From Agarophyton chilense (Eukaryota; Rhodophyta; Florideophyceae; Gracilariales; Gracilariaceae): DNA of 64,000 nucleotides. The notes under the pieces were generated by a model, which worked only from the letters and a program-made list of their open reading frames with translations, was not told the origin of the DNA and ran no database searches. Made by a program: the position numbers and the translations under genes. Of this stretch, positions 11,619 to 23,000 are shown piece by piece. How positions within the stretch are numbered: the stretch's first letter is position 1; each line of letters opens with the position of its first letter. Where the stretch lies: contig JARGXX010000080.1 in the NCBI GenBank assembly GCA_030374765.1, forward strand, positions 1-64,000, written 5' to 3'.

Positions 11619-13791
11619 TGTTGCAGTGTATGTGCGCAACCGTGTGACTTGCAAAGCTCTTCCAAGTAGTGTGACACCATATGAACTGTGGCATGGTCAG
11701 AAGCCTGATGTGAGCAACCTGCGTGTGTTTGGGAGCCGATGCTGGTACAAGGTTGTGGATCATAAGCTGAAGAAGCTAGAGGAGCGTGGTGTGGAAGCTA
11801 TCTTTATTGGGTACACCCCAGGGTCTCACGGATACAAGTTGTGGGACTCTGAAAAGAAAAAGGTGATTGTGTCAAGAGATGTACGGTTTGATGAGTTTTC
11901 GGGCTCAGACAACCAGTTTGGCTATGAGGAAGAGGACTACGCAGACATTGACTTTAGTAATATGTCTAGTCCACACGATACCTCTACATCTGACACATCT
12001 GGTGGACCCAGCGATGATGACCCTTCTGCGCCTTTGCCTGACTCTGATGATGCTTCTGACAGCTCTGTTGATGATTCCGCAGCTGATACATCAGTTGAGC
12101 CTGTAGTGCATGAGACACAACCTGTTCGTAGGTCCACGCGTGAACGTAGGAAGCCGAGCTCATGGTGGCGTGCAACTGCTCTACTCACTGCCAGTGATGA
12201 CACCCCGTCGTCATATGATGATGCTGTGTCACGTCCTGATTCCGAAGCATGGAAGAAGGCAATGAAGAGTGAGTACCAGTCACTAATTGAGCATGACACA
12301 TGGGACTTAGTGCCAAGGCCAGCAGACAGCAACGTGATTTCGTCCAAGTGGGTGTATGTGCAGAAGTATGAAGCAGCACCATCTGGTGAACCAACTATCA
12401 GGTACAAGGCTCGTATGGTTGCTAGAGGATTCCTGCAGATCGAGGGTGTTGACTTTTCTGAAACATATGCACCTGTTGTTAAGTTTACCTCGATCAGGAT
12501 GATTCTGTCAGTGACTGCTGTACGAGACTTTCATTTGCACCAGATGGATGTGAAAACAGCTTTTCTGAACGGTGACCTTGAGGAGACAGTGTACATGGAG
12601 CAGCCAACAGGTTTTGTGCAGCAAGGTAACGAGGATCTGGTGTGTCGTTTGAAGAAAGCCATCTATGGGCTACGACAGGCACCCAGACAGTGGCATGCAA
12701 AGATATACTCGTTCCTTGTTGAGGAGATGCAGTTGACGCCAAATGACCCAGATGAGTGTGTGTACAGCGGAAAGACACTGGGATTTGTTGTTTTGATTGC
12801 TCTATACGTTGATGACTTGCTTATTGCAAGTCCGAGCATGAAGACAATGGATCGTGTAAAGGCAGAGCTGTCGTCTCGGTTCCACATGAAAGACCTCTAT
12901 CAAGCTCGCATGGTACTCGGATTCGAGATCCACCGTGACAGAGTTAAGCGAGAGTTGTATCTGACTCAGTCTGCGTACACACAAAAGGTCTTGGAACGTT
13001 TTGGCATGCACCAGTCCAAACCAGTTGACACTCCAATGGAAGTTGGCATGGACCTGTCTGCGATTCAGGATGTACTCAGGGAGGTGCCGTACCGTCAGGC
13101 AATTGGCTGTCTCATGTACTTGTCTGTAGGAACTCGTCCAGATATCTCATACGCGGTGTCCAAACTTGCCAAGTATGTTGAGAAACCTGGAGAGATTCAC
13201 TGGAAGGCAGTCAAACGTGTGCTTCGCTATCTCAACGGTACTTGTACATTTGGTCTCACCTACGGCTTAAACACCGATTTGGCACTTCAAGGCTACGTGG
13301 ACTCTGACTGGGCAGGCGATGTTGCAAACCGCAAGTCTACCAGTGGGTACTTGTTCATGATGGCTGGAGGTCCTGTGTCATGGTGTTCACGTCAGCAAGA
13401 AGTGGTTGCACTGTCTAGTGCTGAAGCTGAGTATGTGACTCTGTGCAGTGGTTCCAAAGAGGCCATCTGGCTTAGGCGTTTGTGGAATGGCATCGGCATA
13501 GTCATTGGAGTAGAAGTGGACGATTCGGTAAAGTTGCTTGTTGAACCAACGCCTGTATATGTTGACAACCAAGGGTGCATTGACCTTGCCCGAAATGGCG
13601 TTGTCAACAAGCGTACCAAGCATATCGACATTCGTTTTCACTTTACTCGAGAAGCTCTACGTGACAAGTCGATTGTGTTGTTCTACTGCCCTACCGATTG
13701 TATGACTGCCGATATGCTCAACAAACCACTTTGCCGTGTGAAGCACGAGAGGTTCCGTGAAGACAGTGGCGTCCGACACCTAGACCTTTGA
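11619..13791 (+). CDS. copia copy 3 pol, C-terminal part (integrase end, RT, RNase H)
   Basis: Open frame of over 720 codons. It holds the integrase C-terminal region, an acidic Ser/Asp-rich linker, RT with YVDDLLIA, and RNase H with DSDWAGD, SSAEAEYV and a C-terminal CPTDCMTADMLNKPL motif. The last 50 residues match the start of copy 1 on the other strand. The first methionine in view (11626) is internal to the polyprotein and is not a true start. Confidence 0.85.
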
Positions 13792-13800
13792 AGTCAGTGA

Positions 13801-13811
13801 CAGAGGGGGAG
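13801..13811 (+). promoter_or_regulatory. polypurine tract of copia copy 3
   Basis: CAGAGGGGGAG directly before the LTR start TGTTGG, the place where plus-strand synthesis is primed in this family. Confidence 0.8.
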
Positions 13812-14498
13812 TGTTGGCTGTTGACCCTGTGCTGTCACTGAAAAACAAAAGTGCAGGGGAGCATGGGCTGTTTTGGAGGGTGCCCCTGGAAAAGCGCATA
13901 TGCGTGTCAGTCGGATCTCAACGTGAACTCGGGCTGTGATTGGCTACTGCAAATGTGCACATGCAATGTGGTGTGTACAAGTGGTATGGCACTATTGGGT
14001 TTGTCTGTGGTACACGTGTGTACGTGGTCTACTTGTACTACTGTGCACGCTGTTCAATATGTCCAGCTGGTGTACTATGAACACATCTCACAAGGTGTAA
14101 CGAATGTACTTGGAGAAGAGACGTGACATGTGTATTACAGGAGACTTGGTGTACTGTGCTGGAACGTGAATGTGTATGGAGGCGGATTGCAAGTAGTGTG
14201 TGCTGGCATATTGAATTTGTGCACACGTCAGTGTAATTATGGGCTGTGCACTGTATATTGCCTTGTTGTGCGCTGCAATGAACAATGACTAGGGTTAATG
14301 TCATGCTTGAATATGATTGGTAGTATTGAGTGTCCCTGCTTTGTAGTCTAGGGTTTACTTTGAGTTGGAGTCTAGACAGCTGACGTTTTGAAGTAGTATA
14401 TAAGTGAAAGTTTGAGCGCCTCCAAGTAAATCCAAGCCAGAGCTGGCGAACTTTCCATTCATCCCTCAACCTTTCCTTCAGCATTTCCCTTTCCATCA
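13812..14498 (+). repeat. 3' LTR of copia copy 3
   Basis: TGTTGGCTG...TTTCCATCA, 687 bp. A TATATAAG box lies at about 14397. If copy 3 made the usual 5-bp duplication, the target would be GACAA (14499-14503). Confidence 0.88.
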
Positions 14499-15814
14499 GA
14501 CAAGAGTCTTGATGGCTGGATCCATGCCATCAATGAACATCGTACAGCGTTCCCCAGCGGGGTATACATTACATTACCACAACGGTGGAAAGCCTTATTC
14601 AGGCGTACCGAGTAATCGGTCTCGAGCTCGCCGGAGCGTTGTCGAGTGTCTCGCAAAGCGAGTATCGCCGCTTGTATCGCGGTGTTGGTTGCGTAGGAAC
14701 GCAGGAGGTACTGCACGGCCTCGGGCAAGCAGGTCACACCTCCTTCAGAGGCTCGCGACGAGCCCCGAACCGACAAAAACTGATCTTCAGCGACACCCCG
14801 TAGAAAGTAGGGTAGCGCCACGTAGGCTTGTCCTTCGTTCATTCCGAGTATATCGGCTTCCGCTACAAAGCGGTGTAGAAAATCCAAGACCAAAATTGGA
14901 TCATCCCCAGTAAACGACTGGTTACGAAGTGAAAGCTGCATCCGCTTGATGCAGTCTTTCACTTTACCCGTGTCACGCGGTGTCCGACCTAAAGAAGAAT
15001 CTTCTAGCCGGTAATACCGGTAGGACAGGAGTGTCCGGTACAGAGGGTTGGTGGGCTTCAAGGGTTTGAGGCCCGGATGTCGCCGACCCTTGGGGCGCGA
15101 CCGGATGGCCCCGTAGGTGGCGGAGGACCGCTTTGAGCGGGAAGAGCGCCCATAACGATCCTGTGGGTCATCGCTCACCGACGAATCGGAACTCTCCGAG
15201 TCACTCGGTTTACCGTCCGACTCAGATGATGAGTCGGACGGGTGTCCGTGCTTACGGTTAGAATCCCGGTTCTTCCGGCTCTTCCGGTTCCGCGACTGGG
15301 TCTCTCTATGAGAGACAACCGGTCTAGCCGCGTTCGCGGGCGAGGTTAACGTCCTCTCGACCAACTCAAGTCGGCTTCGGTGACGCTTGAAGCGATTCTC
15401 CATACCTTCTGCGAAGGAAGACGGAGCGCCAGAACACTCGAGTAGTGTATTGACGTCCGACCGCAATACGCGGATATCCTCGGCTAACTCACTTGGATGG
15501 GGGTTAGCGAGGCTTCCTCGTAAAGAGGTGAACTCCCTCGAGAGGGTATTGTGAGCAGCTCGCAGGGAGCGGAGCTGCTCTTCCAAGCGTACAACCCGCG
15601 CTTGGTCGACCAACCGCGGAGGCGGAGAAACCACCATTGCGACGGTCGTTAACCCGGAATCGGGCTGCGGGTCTTCAGTGCCGGTGACCGGTATCTCCCG
15701 GGAAGCCGGTGTTGGAGCCAGGGCCTGCGGAACATCAGTGCCCCTGGCATCACCGCTCTGGCGGGAACGGCTGCGTGTTGCAGGAGGCTCCATGCTAGGC
15801 AGTTTCCTTGGCAT
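14499..15814 (-). CDS. Gypsy A gag (truncated by insertion)
   Basis: The likely start is the methionine of MPRKLPSMEPP at 15814, since the upstream part of the frame lies in primer site and LTR. The protein has a Ser/Arg-rich N-terminus, a coiled-coil-like stretch (LEEQLRSLRAAHNTL), a charged RKNRDSNRK region and a Retrotrans_gag-like core with DPILVLDFL and SSRASEGGVTC. The core pairs closely with Gypsy B gag but the N-terminal third is much less alike. No zinc knuckle is reached before the insertion. Confidence 0.75.
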
Positions 15815-15916
15815 TGGCCACACCGTCTCGACGGAAGAATAGAAAGCAAACCGGTGAGACCGGAGAAAACCCGTTAAACGGAAAACAACCTCAGAGAGGA
15901 CACAAGCGGTCTTGAC

Positions 15917-15934
15917 TTCTAAGTCGTGAGACCA
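15917..15934 (-). promoter_or_regulatory. primer-binding site of Gypsy A
   Basis: TGGTCTCACGACTTAGAA on the element strand, starting three bases after the LTR end TACA. It differs from the Gypsy B and C site by one or two bases. The pattern fits the 3' end of a tRNA ending GAGACCA; the isoacceptor was not determined. Confidence 0.6.
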
Positions 15935-15937
15935 ATT

Positions 15938-16604
15938 TGTAGGACAATGCCCCAAGGGGGAAAACCTACGAAGACGTCCGTATCTTCCTCTCACGAGGTA
16001 ACCGGCGCGGTAGAGCCCTCCCAGGGATCGGCGCGCAATGCCGGGTGTAAACCGGAGGCGAACCGTCGCGACGGGCGCAGGGAGGCTGAAAGAAGACGAG
16101 AATATCCGCTGAAGCGGTGCTTGCGTATCTTCTGAGGAGGCAAAACCCACGAGAGTGGCGAGCACGACAGGTGTCAGTGCGAGCCGCAAGAGCGGAAATT
16201 GCCCAATGAAGGGGAGGAAAAGGGAAGGAAAATGGGAACGGAGGCAAGAGGGCGAGTTTGACCACGAGTCGCAAGAGGGGACTCGGGAATAGCCGGCACA
16301 GCCGGGTGTAGCAAACCGAATACACGGGCGGAACCACGAAAGTGGGAATAGATACCCAACACACGAAGGCTGCTTGAACGTCCAAGGGGTTTGGGAAGCC
16401 GTGCACCGCGGGAAATCCCTCCGTAAGGAGTTGTATATCCGCGCAGGCGGTTCGACCCAGAGCCAAGATCTGGAAGACCAAGATCACCCTTGTTGGGGAG
16501 ACTTTAATGGACTGACGGCCGCGAGGCCGGCGGTCTAAGTACTGTAGTCACCGTAGAATACAATAAATAAAGTCTATCCTAAATAGCTAAATGTCCGTCT
16601 AACA
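15938..16604 (-). repeat. 5' LTR of Gypsy A
   Basis: 667 bp, TGTTAGACGG...TCCTACA on the minus strand. The same 667 bp recur in inverted orientation at 29811-30477. Confidence 0.75.
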
Positions 16605-16762
16605 AAAGGGGCCAATCTGGCGGCCACGTGTCGCGCGGGCGCTGCGGCCACGTGTATGGCACCCGGTCCCGCCGGTGCATCACCGGCTTTCCGGCCATCG
16701 CCGTGAAACGGATTACTCCTACTCATAACGAGGTTGCACGCAGGAGGCTCCGGAAAAAACTT
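16605..16762 (-). repeat. 158-bp sequence shared with 29653-29810
   Basis: Lies outside the LTR start of Gypsy A yet is also present, inverted, next to the second LTR copy. It is GC-rich, non-coding, and has no purine tract at the LTR edge. It may be a duplicated flank or the tail of a tandem element. Confidence 0.6.
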
Positions 16763-16895
16763 AAGTCCCAAAAACCTCCCTGGAGGACGTTGCTCTTCAA
16801 CAATGCACAAATGCCACATCGTGTTCGTCTGCAGTATGGATTTGACATGTAGCCGTATTGGCTAAGTCATTCGTGTAAAAAGAAACCACTGAAAG
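16763..16895 (-). pseudogene. piggyBac transposase fragment, C-terminal part
   Basis: Continues the piggyBac frame that breaks off at 28687 on the far side of Gypsy B. Reading minus, VFKDLS at 28691 joins VVSFYTNDLANTAT here when one copy of the 5-bp target duplication is dropped. A second frame contains RTRCGICAL and GGFWDLS, reminiscent of the Cys-rich piggyBac tail, so a frame change is likely. The fragment ends abruptly at 16762 against the 158-bp repeat. Confidence 0.6.
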
Positions 16896-17809
16896 TGTAG
16901 AGCAACGCCCAGTTAGGGGATACTTGAAGATGCAACTCATTGAATGAGGATTGACCCCTCCGAGGGTTATGATTATGATCCCCTCTAAGGTGTGCTGAGG
17001 TGGCACTGTTTTCTGGTTAGAGTTCGCCTATAAGGGAAAATTCGGATGGCTCATGGTTGGATTGGCCCCGTGATACACGTGGCTTAATTTTGGCACCGAT
17101 TTCGGATATTTGTTAGAACGTTGGACTTTTGGGCCCTGACAGTGGGATCTCCACGTGTATGGCCCTGAGCAAGTGTTCATTACTGTAGAGTTTAGTTAGT
17201 GGGCCCTACTTAGTGAGACGAGATCTGATAGTCCGAAGCTCAGAGTAAATGGTAACCAAGGTTGGTCTTCGATACCTTTAGAGGTTCTCCGTCGCCATCG
17301 TTTCGGCCTTACAACCCGGAACGGGCTCTGGTTAGCAACGCCTGCGTAGGGACACGACTCCACTTGGAGAGTGCCCACGTTTGGGTTCCGTGCAACCACC
17401 CCCTTGGGACCGCTCAGACGACCTGCGTGCACGATACCCCGTGGGGGTTCTGCTTACTTGCTGCGTGCTTTTTGTGTTTCCTTTCGAGGACAGGTTTTCG
17501 CCCCTGTATTGGGTTTCTTTTGTTGTTTCGCCCCTTTTCTGGTTCTCGGGTCCGGTGCCTGTTAGTGCCCAACCCTCGCCCCGTTTTCCCTCTTCGCCGG
17601 ATTTTCCCCCATTCTTTGGGATACCCATACCCATTCCCGATCCAACGGTTTCTACCCCTCACCTCCGTCGGTACTGCCGGAATCCCCCGTGGGAGTTACA
17701 CCCCACACTACGGGTGGAACGAAGGGCTCTGTCTCTGAGTCTGCCTCCCCCAGGGAGCAAGGCTTCGAACACCTTGAGAGCACTTCCCGTCGCCGGGTTT
17801 TGCTCCACA
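16896..17809 (+). repeat. 5' LTR of Gypsy B
   Basis: 914 bp, TGTAGAGCAACGC...TGCTCCACA. Closely related LTRs lie at 27771 and 54541. Several overlapping open frames on both strands recur in all three copies; since the copies are nearly identical this does not show coding. Confidence 0.92.
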
Positions 17810-17811
17810 AG

Positions 17812-17829
17812 TGGTCTCCCGACTTAGAA
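17812..17829 (+). promoter_or_regulatory. primer-binding site of Gypsy B
   Basis: TGGTCTCCCGACTTAGAA, two bases after the LTR end. Its complement ends TCGGGAGACCA, which fits a tRNA acceptor strand plus CCA. Confidence 0.65.
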
Positions 17830-18036
17830 TCCGTTCTCGGACTTTTGGGTTGGTCATCCACGTGTTGGAATATCTCTTGGAAGAGGAAGCACCGTCGTGA
17901 AGATTTGTTGCAGTGGTCCCCTTTGGAAAGGGTGGAATGGGTTTTTATTTTTGCTTTGTGTTACGTCATCCGTTCTCCAGGAATCTCGTGATCGAATTTC
18001 ATCGTTACCCCGAATCGTTGGTGTCGTGTCTGCAGC

Positions 18037-20067
18037 ATGTCGCCGCCTACCCGTGGTTCCAGGACTGGATTGAACCGTCAAGCGGATTCAGCGCCCCCGG
18101 CCCCGCCTAGGTCGAGGAGCTCAATTCGCGAAGATCGGAACGATTCCGGTATCGATCAGGACACTCGGAGAGCACCCTCAGTGGTTTCAGGTCCTCGAGA
18201 GGTCGTGGCTGTGGGCCCAGCTCCAGTGGTGGAGACCCCCTCAGCAGCACCCCGAAGTCGGGCCGACCCTGAATTACAGCGCCTGGAGACTCGAATCGAT
18301 ATCGCCAACGCGGCTCACGTCGAGCTCCTTCAGGAGGTTACTACCCTCCGCCTCAAGGTGTAGGACGCCCAGGTGCGGGGAGTCGCCGATGACCTTCGTA
18401 CCCTGAGGAGGGATGTGAACTCCCTTTTGGAAAGCTTTGGTACCCCTGGGGTCTTTATCCAGGAGTACCGGAGCCTCGTGGAGGAACACCGCGTCCAAGC
18501 GGAACGCTTCCGAGCTCGGCTGGACACCCTCGAGGCCATTATCCGTATGGACGGAGACACAGAAGCCTCGAAGGATAAACCCGACGTTTCGGAAGACGAA
18601 TAACACCGCTCCGCTAAACGGGACCGCCGCAAGTCCAAGAAGAGGGTTCACCTCCAAGAGGATTTATCGGATTCCGATCCCAATCGCTCGTCATCGAGTT
18701 CGTCCTCCGAATCTTCGGATAGTGAAGATGGACGCCGGTCATCCCGGGCGACTCGGTCGAAGGCTAGTTACACCTCTCAAGGGGCAATCCGTAACCGGAA
18801 GAAGGGTAGGAAACACCTTGGATTAAGGGAGCTGAAGCCGACGAATCCTCTCTATCGGAAGCTGCTATCGTACCGCTATTACCAGTTGGATAACCCTTCG
18901 GGAGATCGAACATCCCGCGGAACGGGTAAGGTCAAGAACTACATCAAAAGGCTGAGCATCACCCTACAGAAGAGGGAATTCACAGGAACAGACCCAATTC
19001 TGGTGCTCGATTTCCTTGCGAGGTTCGTCCAGGAGGCTGACATCCTCGGTATGAGTGAAGCGCAAGCGTATCTTGCATTACCCTATTTCTTAAAGGGGAT
19101 GGCTGAAGACCAGTTCAACTCCGTCCGTGGATCATCCCGAGCCTCGGAAGGGGGAGTCACGTGCTGGCCCGAAGCGGTGCAGTACCTCTTGAGGTCAAAC
19201 GCTACTGCAAATGCGATTCAGGAAGCAATCCTTGCATTAAGAGATACGCGGCAGAAGCCGATGGAAACCGAAACGGTGTATTCAACTCGCTTGAATAAAG
19301 CGTTTCACCGATGCGGGAATGTATTCCCCGCCTACGGGAGATGTTCCATGTTTGTGGATGGTTTGGACCCCTCGATAAGGGCATTGGTTGCCCGACATCG
19401 GGAAGAGAAGCTCAAGCTGACCTACTTGGAACTGGTTCAGTACGCCCAGGCTGAGGGGGATACTCTCCGTGCCCGGCAGAACCGAAAGAGTCGGCCGACA
19501 CGTGCACTCCTCGCCGATGGAGGTAACTCGTCTTTGTCACTCGCAGGAGGCCCTGCCCCTGTGGGGGTCAATGATAACATTCAATTCATGGGAAGTAGCC
19601 CCGAATCTATGGGTACGTCTGAATTGCCGTCGACATCCGCTCCGACTACGGATGAAGACCCTGCGCTCTATACCCATGGACGGAGGGTGTCAGCCGCATC
19701 GCTACCTTTTGCGAATACCGCTGCTCGGTTCTCTCGCCCCGGATGGAGGGATACAGCACCACGTCGCGTGGATTCACGTCCACAACCGAACCCGGCAGAG
19801 CTGATTTGCTATTTGTGTTACCTCCGTGGTCACAAAGCACCAGACTGCACATTTCCCTTGCGGGAGGGTTCACGAATTATCGCTCAGTACGAGGCTCTGA
19901 CCCCTGAGGAGAAAGCTCGAGTCCCGATTAGGTCCTATGAGGAACAAAGGATACTCCGAGCTCACCTTGCTGACAGTGATACAGAACTTGTACCCGCGAA
20001 CGGGGAACAACCGGTCCCCTTCGAGGCAGCTGCACCGAATTCGGTGGGGTCCGCTTCGAAAAACTAA
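18037..20067 (+). pseudogene. Gypsy B gag region (fossil)
   Basis: Starts at MSPPTRGSRTGLNRQ. A Pro/Arg-rich head is followed by a helical stretch (LETRIDIANAAHVELLQEV), a gag core with FTGTDPILVLDFLARF, and a CCHC knuckle with CYLCYLRGHKAPDC near the end. The region is broken a few times. Confidence 0.82.
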
Positions 20068-20069
20068 AC

Positions 20070-23000
20070 TTGGGAGTCTCCCCTGCGGAAGGGGTGTCTT
20101 CTAAGCCGGAGTTGAAGACGCCCGAGGCGCTCCAGCTTCGCTCCCCAGCTGTGACAATTCTTTCAAGGAAAACGGCTGACACCGACGTTAACTCGGGATA
20201 CTTTAGTGTCCTCCGTCGCCCGTGGATACGGTCTCGTAATCTCCGTATTCCGGATCGAGTTATGGTAATGGCCAAGCGGAATTATGAATTATTCGCCGAC
20301 TTCGGCCTGTCCAACCAGTTTATGGTTCGTCAAATATCTATCCTGGATACAGGAGCCGCTCCTAACTTAATTCATGTTGAATTGTTACCCCCGCTGCTCC
20401 GGGTCCAAGTTTGTACCGGTCCACGTTTGGATATCGCCGATGCGAACAACAACCCGCTACGGACACTGGGTACAATTTCCCTCATGGTGAGGTTAGGCTC
20501 CTATCTCGTTCAACTAGAGTTTATAGTATGCAAGTCACTTGCAGCACCAGTCATACTGGGTTGTGACTTTTGCGACCGCTTCGTGGAAGCCGTCTGTCCT
20601 CGAAATAGAACTGTGGAACTCGAAAGCGGGTCTACGATCCCAATCGTTCGTAAACCTTTACAGGGTCCAGCGCAAACACGCGTTCCTCTCCCTGTCGCGC
20701 AGGAATCTGTGAAGAAGGACCCGGTGTCTACACGGGTAAAGGTTGCGAAGTCAGTGGCTATCCCGCCAGAAACCCAGGTTTGGGTCACAGTTGTTACCAA
20801 GCAAATTGGTGTGCATGTGGTACAACCGAACCCGTCTCTGTATACGCGGCGTCAACTCGCCCTTGCGAATGTGGTTGTCTCCGTGGAACCAGATAAACCT
20901 TTCAAGGTTTTGGTAGCCAACTTTGGAAAGACAACGCAGCATTTGGTCAAACACCAGATCCTGGGTTCTGTTCTTCCACACCCGCATGCGGTCGTACCTA
21001 CAAAGATCTCTATCGCAGAGGTCCTTGGTGTGGCGGACCCTAAGGAGGGGGAGGACACTGCCGAAATCGCGGAAGACGGTGAGCATACGACTCCAGCTCC
21101 ACACGCTGATCGCTTTAAACTTCAGGAGGTTACGGCCCCTATCACAGGAGCAGACCAGACGGATCCTGTTCAGGAATTGGAGAAATGGGATCTCAACCAT
21201 GTACCCGCATCTCATCGGGAGAAGCTGAGGCACATGCTTCGTGAATTTACCCCCATGTGGGATGGTTCCCTTGGAACTATTGGGATTACAGAACACCGCA
21301 TCGACTTGTTACCGAACACTCGGCCTATTGCCCAACACCCTTACAGGGCTGGACCGAAAGCTCGGGAAGAGGAGAAATCTCAGGTGGAGAAGATGCTTAA
21401 AGCGGGCGTAATTGAACCTGCCCAGTCCGCTTGGGCCTCACCATTGGTGTTAGTTCCGAAACCGGATGGATCGTGGCGTTTCTGCATCGATTACAGACGC
21501 CTGAACTAGGTAACCATTAAGGATGTGTACCCGATCCCTCAAATGGACGACTACATCGACTCCCTTGGGAGCGCTACTGTTTTCTCTACCCTCGACGCCA
21601 ATTCGGGCTACTGGCAAGTCCCTATTAGGGAGGAAGATCGAGACAAAACGGCTTTCGTGTGTCATCAAGGACTTTTCCGATTCCGGAGGATGCCTTTTGG
21701 GTTGATAAATGCCCCCGCAACGTTTCAACGGGCGATAGACATTCTGTTGGCTCCCTTCAAGTGGAGGACGTGTCTAGTGTATTTAGACGACATTATTGTC
21801 TACTCCAACAACCTGGATGACCACCTCGAACACGTCAGGGACGTAATGAAGATACTCCGCGACGCGGGAATCACCTTGAAACTCAAGAAGTGCGAGTTTT
21901 TCACCGATTCGTTTAAGTATCTGGGTCATATCATCCGTCCCGGACAGCTTGCAATCGATGAAGTACGAGTGAAATCCTTGAAGGAAGCAAAACACCCGAA
22001 AACTCAAACGGAGTTGCGATCCTTCTTAGGTCTGTGTAACGTGTATCGCCGATTCGTCCCGAACTTTGCGGATATTGCCACCCCCCTCAACAGGCTCCTG
22101 ACGAAGGGACAACCAGTTGAACTGGAACCTTTTGGCGACGCGGAAGCGTCTGCCTTCACGGCACTGGTGAATGCCGTAACATCACCGCTAATCTTGGCTC
22201 TACCCAATCCTGGGCTCCCTTACGAAGTGGACACCGATGCTAGTGCAAACCAAGTAGGGTGTGCACTGTTCCAATCCTCTGAGGATGGTGAACGTCACCC
22301 TATTGGGTACTGGTCACGTTCCCTGAATGTCCATGAAAGGAACTACTCGGTCTCCGAGAAAGAATGTTTAGCCGTTGTGTGGGCCTTAGCTACACTTCGC
22401 CCCTATCTGATGGGTACTCGTTTCAAAGTCCATACGGACCACGCATGCTTGCGTTGGCTCCTGGAGATCTCCGAACCCTCGGGCCGCCTTATGCACTGGC
22501 GTCTCCGACTGTCGGAATTCGACTTTGAGATCCTGTACAAGAAAGGGAAGCTGAACACTCAGTCTGATGCACTATCCCGCTTGGGAACCACAGCGGAAAC
22601 GGAACCCTACGAGGACGATGACATCCCATGTTTTATGGTATCGGACCTCGAGGGAGGAGCTCAACCGCTGACGGATGATGTTTGTGACGATATACTCGTC
22701 AACGAGAGTCTGGATTCGCCGACCGGCTCTTTTATACCTATCTCTTCAGAGGAGATGATACGCGAGCAACAGCTCGACCCATTCTGTACACGGATTCGGG
22801 CTCGCCTCAACGGAGGATTTCAGTTACCTTTCGAGGACGACGATCAGGGTTATCTAATGAGGACCGTTGGACCTCGCCCGTGAATAGTGGTACCGCACAC
22901 CCTACAACAGAGGGTATTACACCTCACTCACTATGTGAAGGTTGGCGCCCACCCCGGGGGAAGAAAACTGTACCTCACGTTGAGAAGGGACTTTTACTGG

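Larger units (their letters stand above)
11619..14498 (+). mobile_element. Ty1/copia LTR retrotransposon, copy 3 (5' part displaced by copy 2)
   Basis: Plus-strand copy starting inside integrase (VAVYVRNRVTCKALPSS) and running through RT and RNase H to a polypurine tract and a 687-bp 3' LTR. It is the inverted counterpart of about 2.9 kb of copies 1 and 2. What is present looks open. The front half (5' LTR, gag, protease, early integrase) is expected left of the window. The 3' LTR ends at 14498 against the gag of Gypsy A, so copy 3 is nested in Gypsy A. Confidence 0.87.
14499..16604 (-). mobile_element. Gypsy A: 5' end of a Ty3/gypsy element (rest displaced by the copia nest)
   Basis: Read right to left it has a 667-bp LTR, a primer site and gag, then stops at the copia copy 3 insertion. 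The rest should lie left of the window. Its gag is a diverged relative of Gypsy B gag: both share DPILVLDFL and SVRGSSRASEGGVTC. No pol is visible here. The part in view holds few or no breaks. Confidence 0.8.

Noticed and set aside
17262-17738. 158-codon frame present in all three Gypsy B/C LTRs (also 28139-28615 and 54907-55383)
   Set aside because: Several frames on both strands are open at the same place, and the LTRs differ by only a few percent, so openness follows from shared ancestry and GC content.
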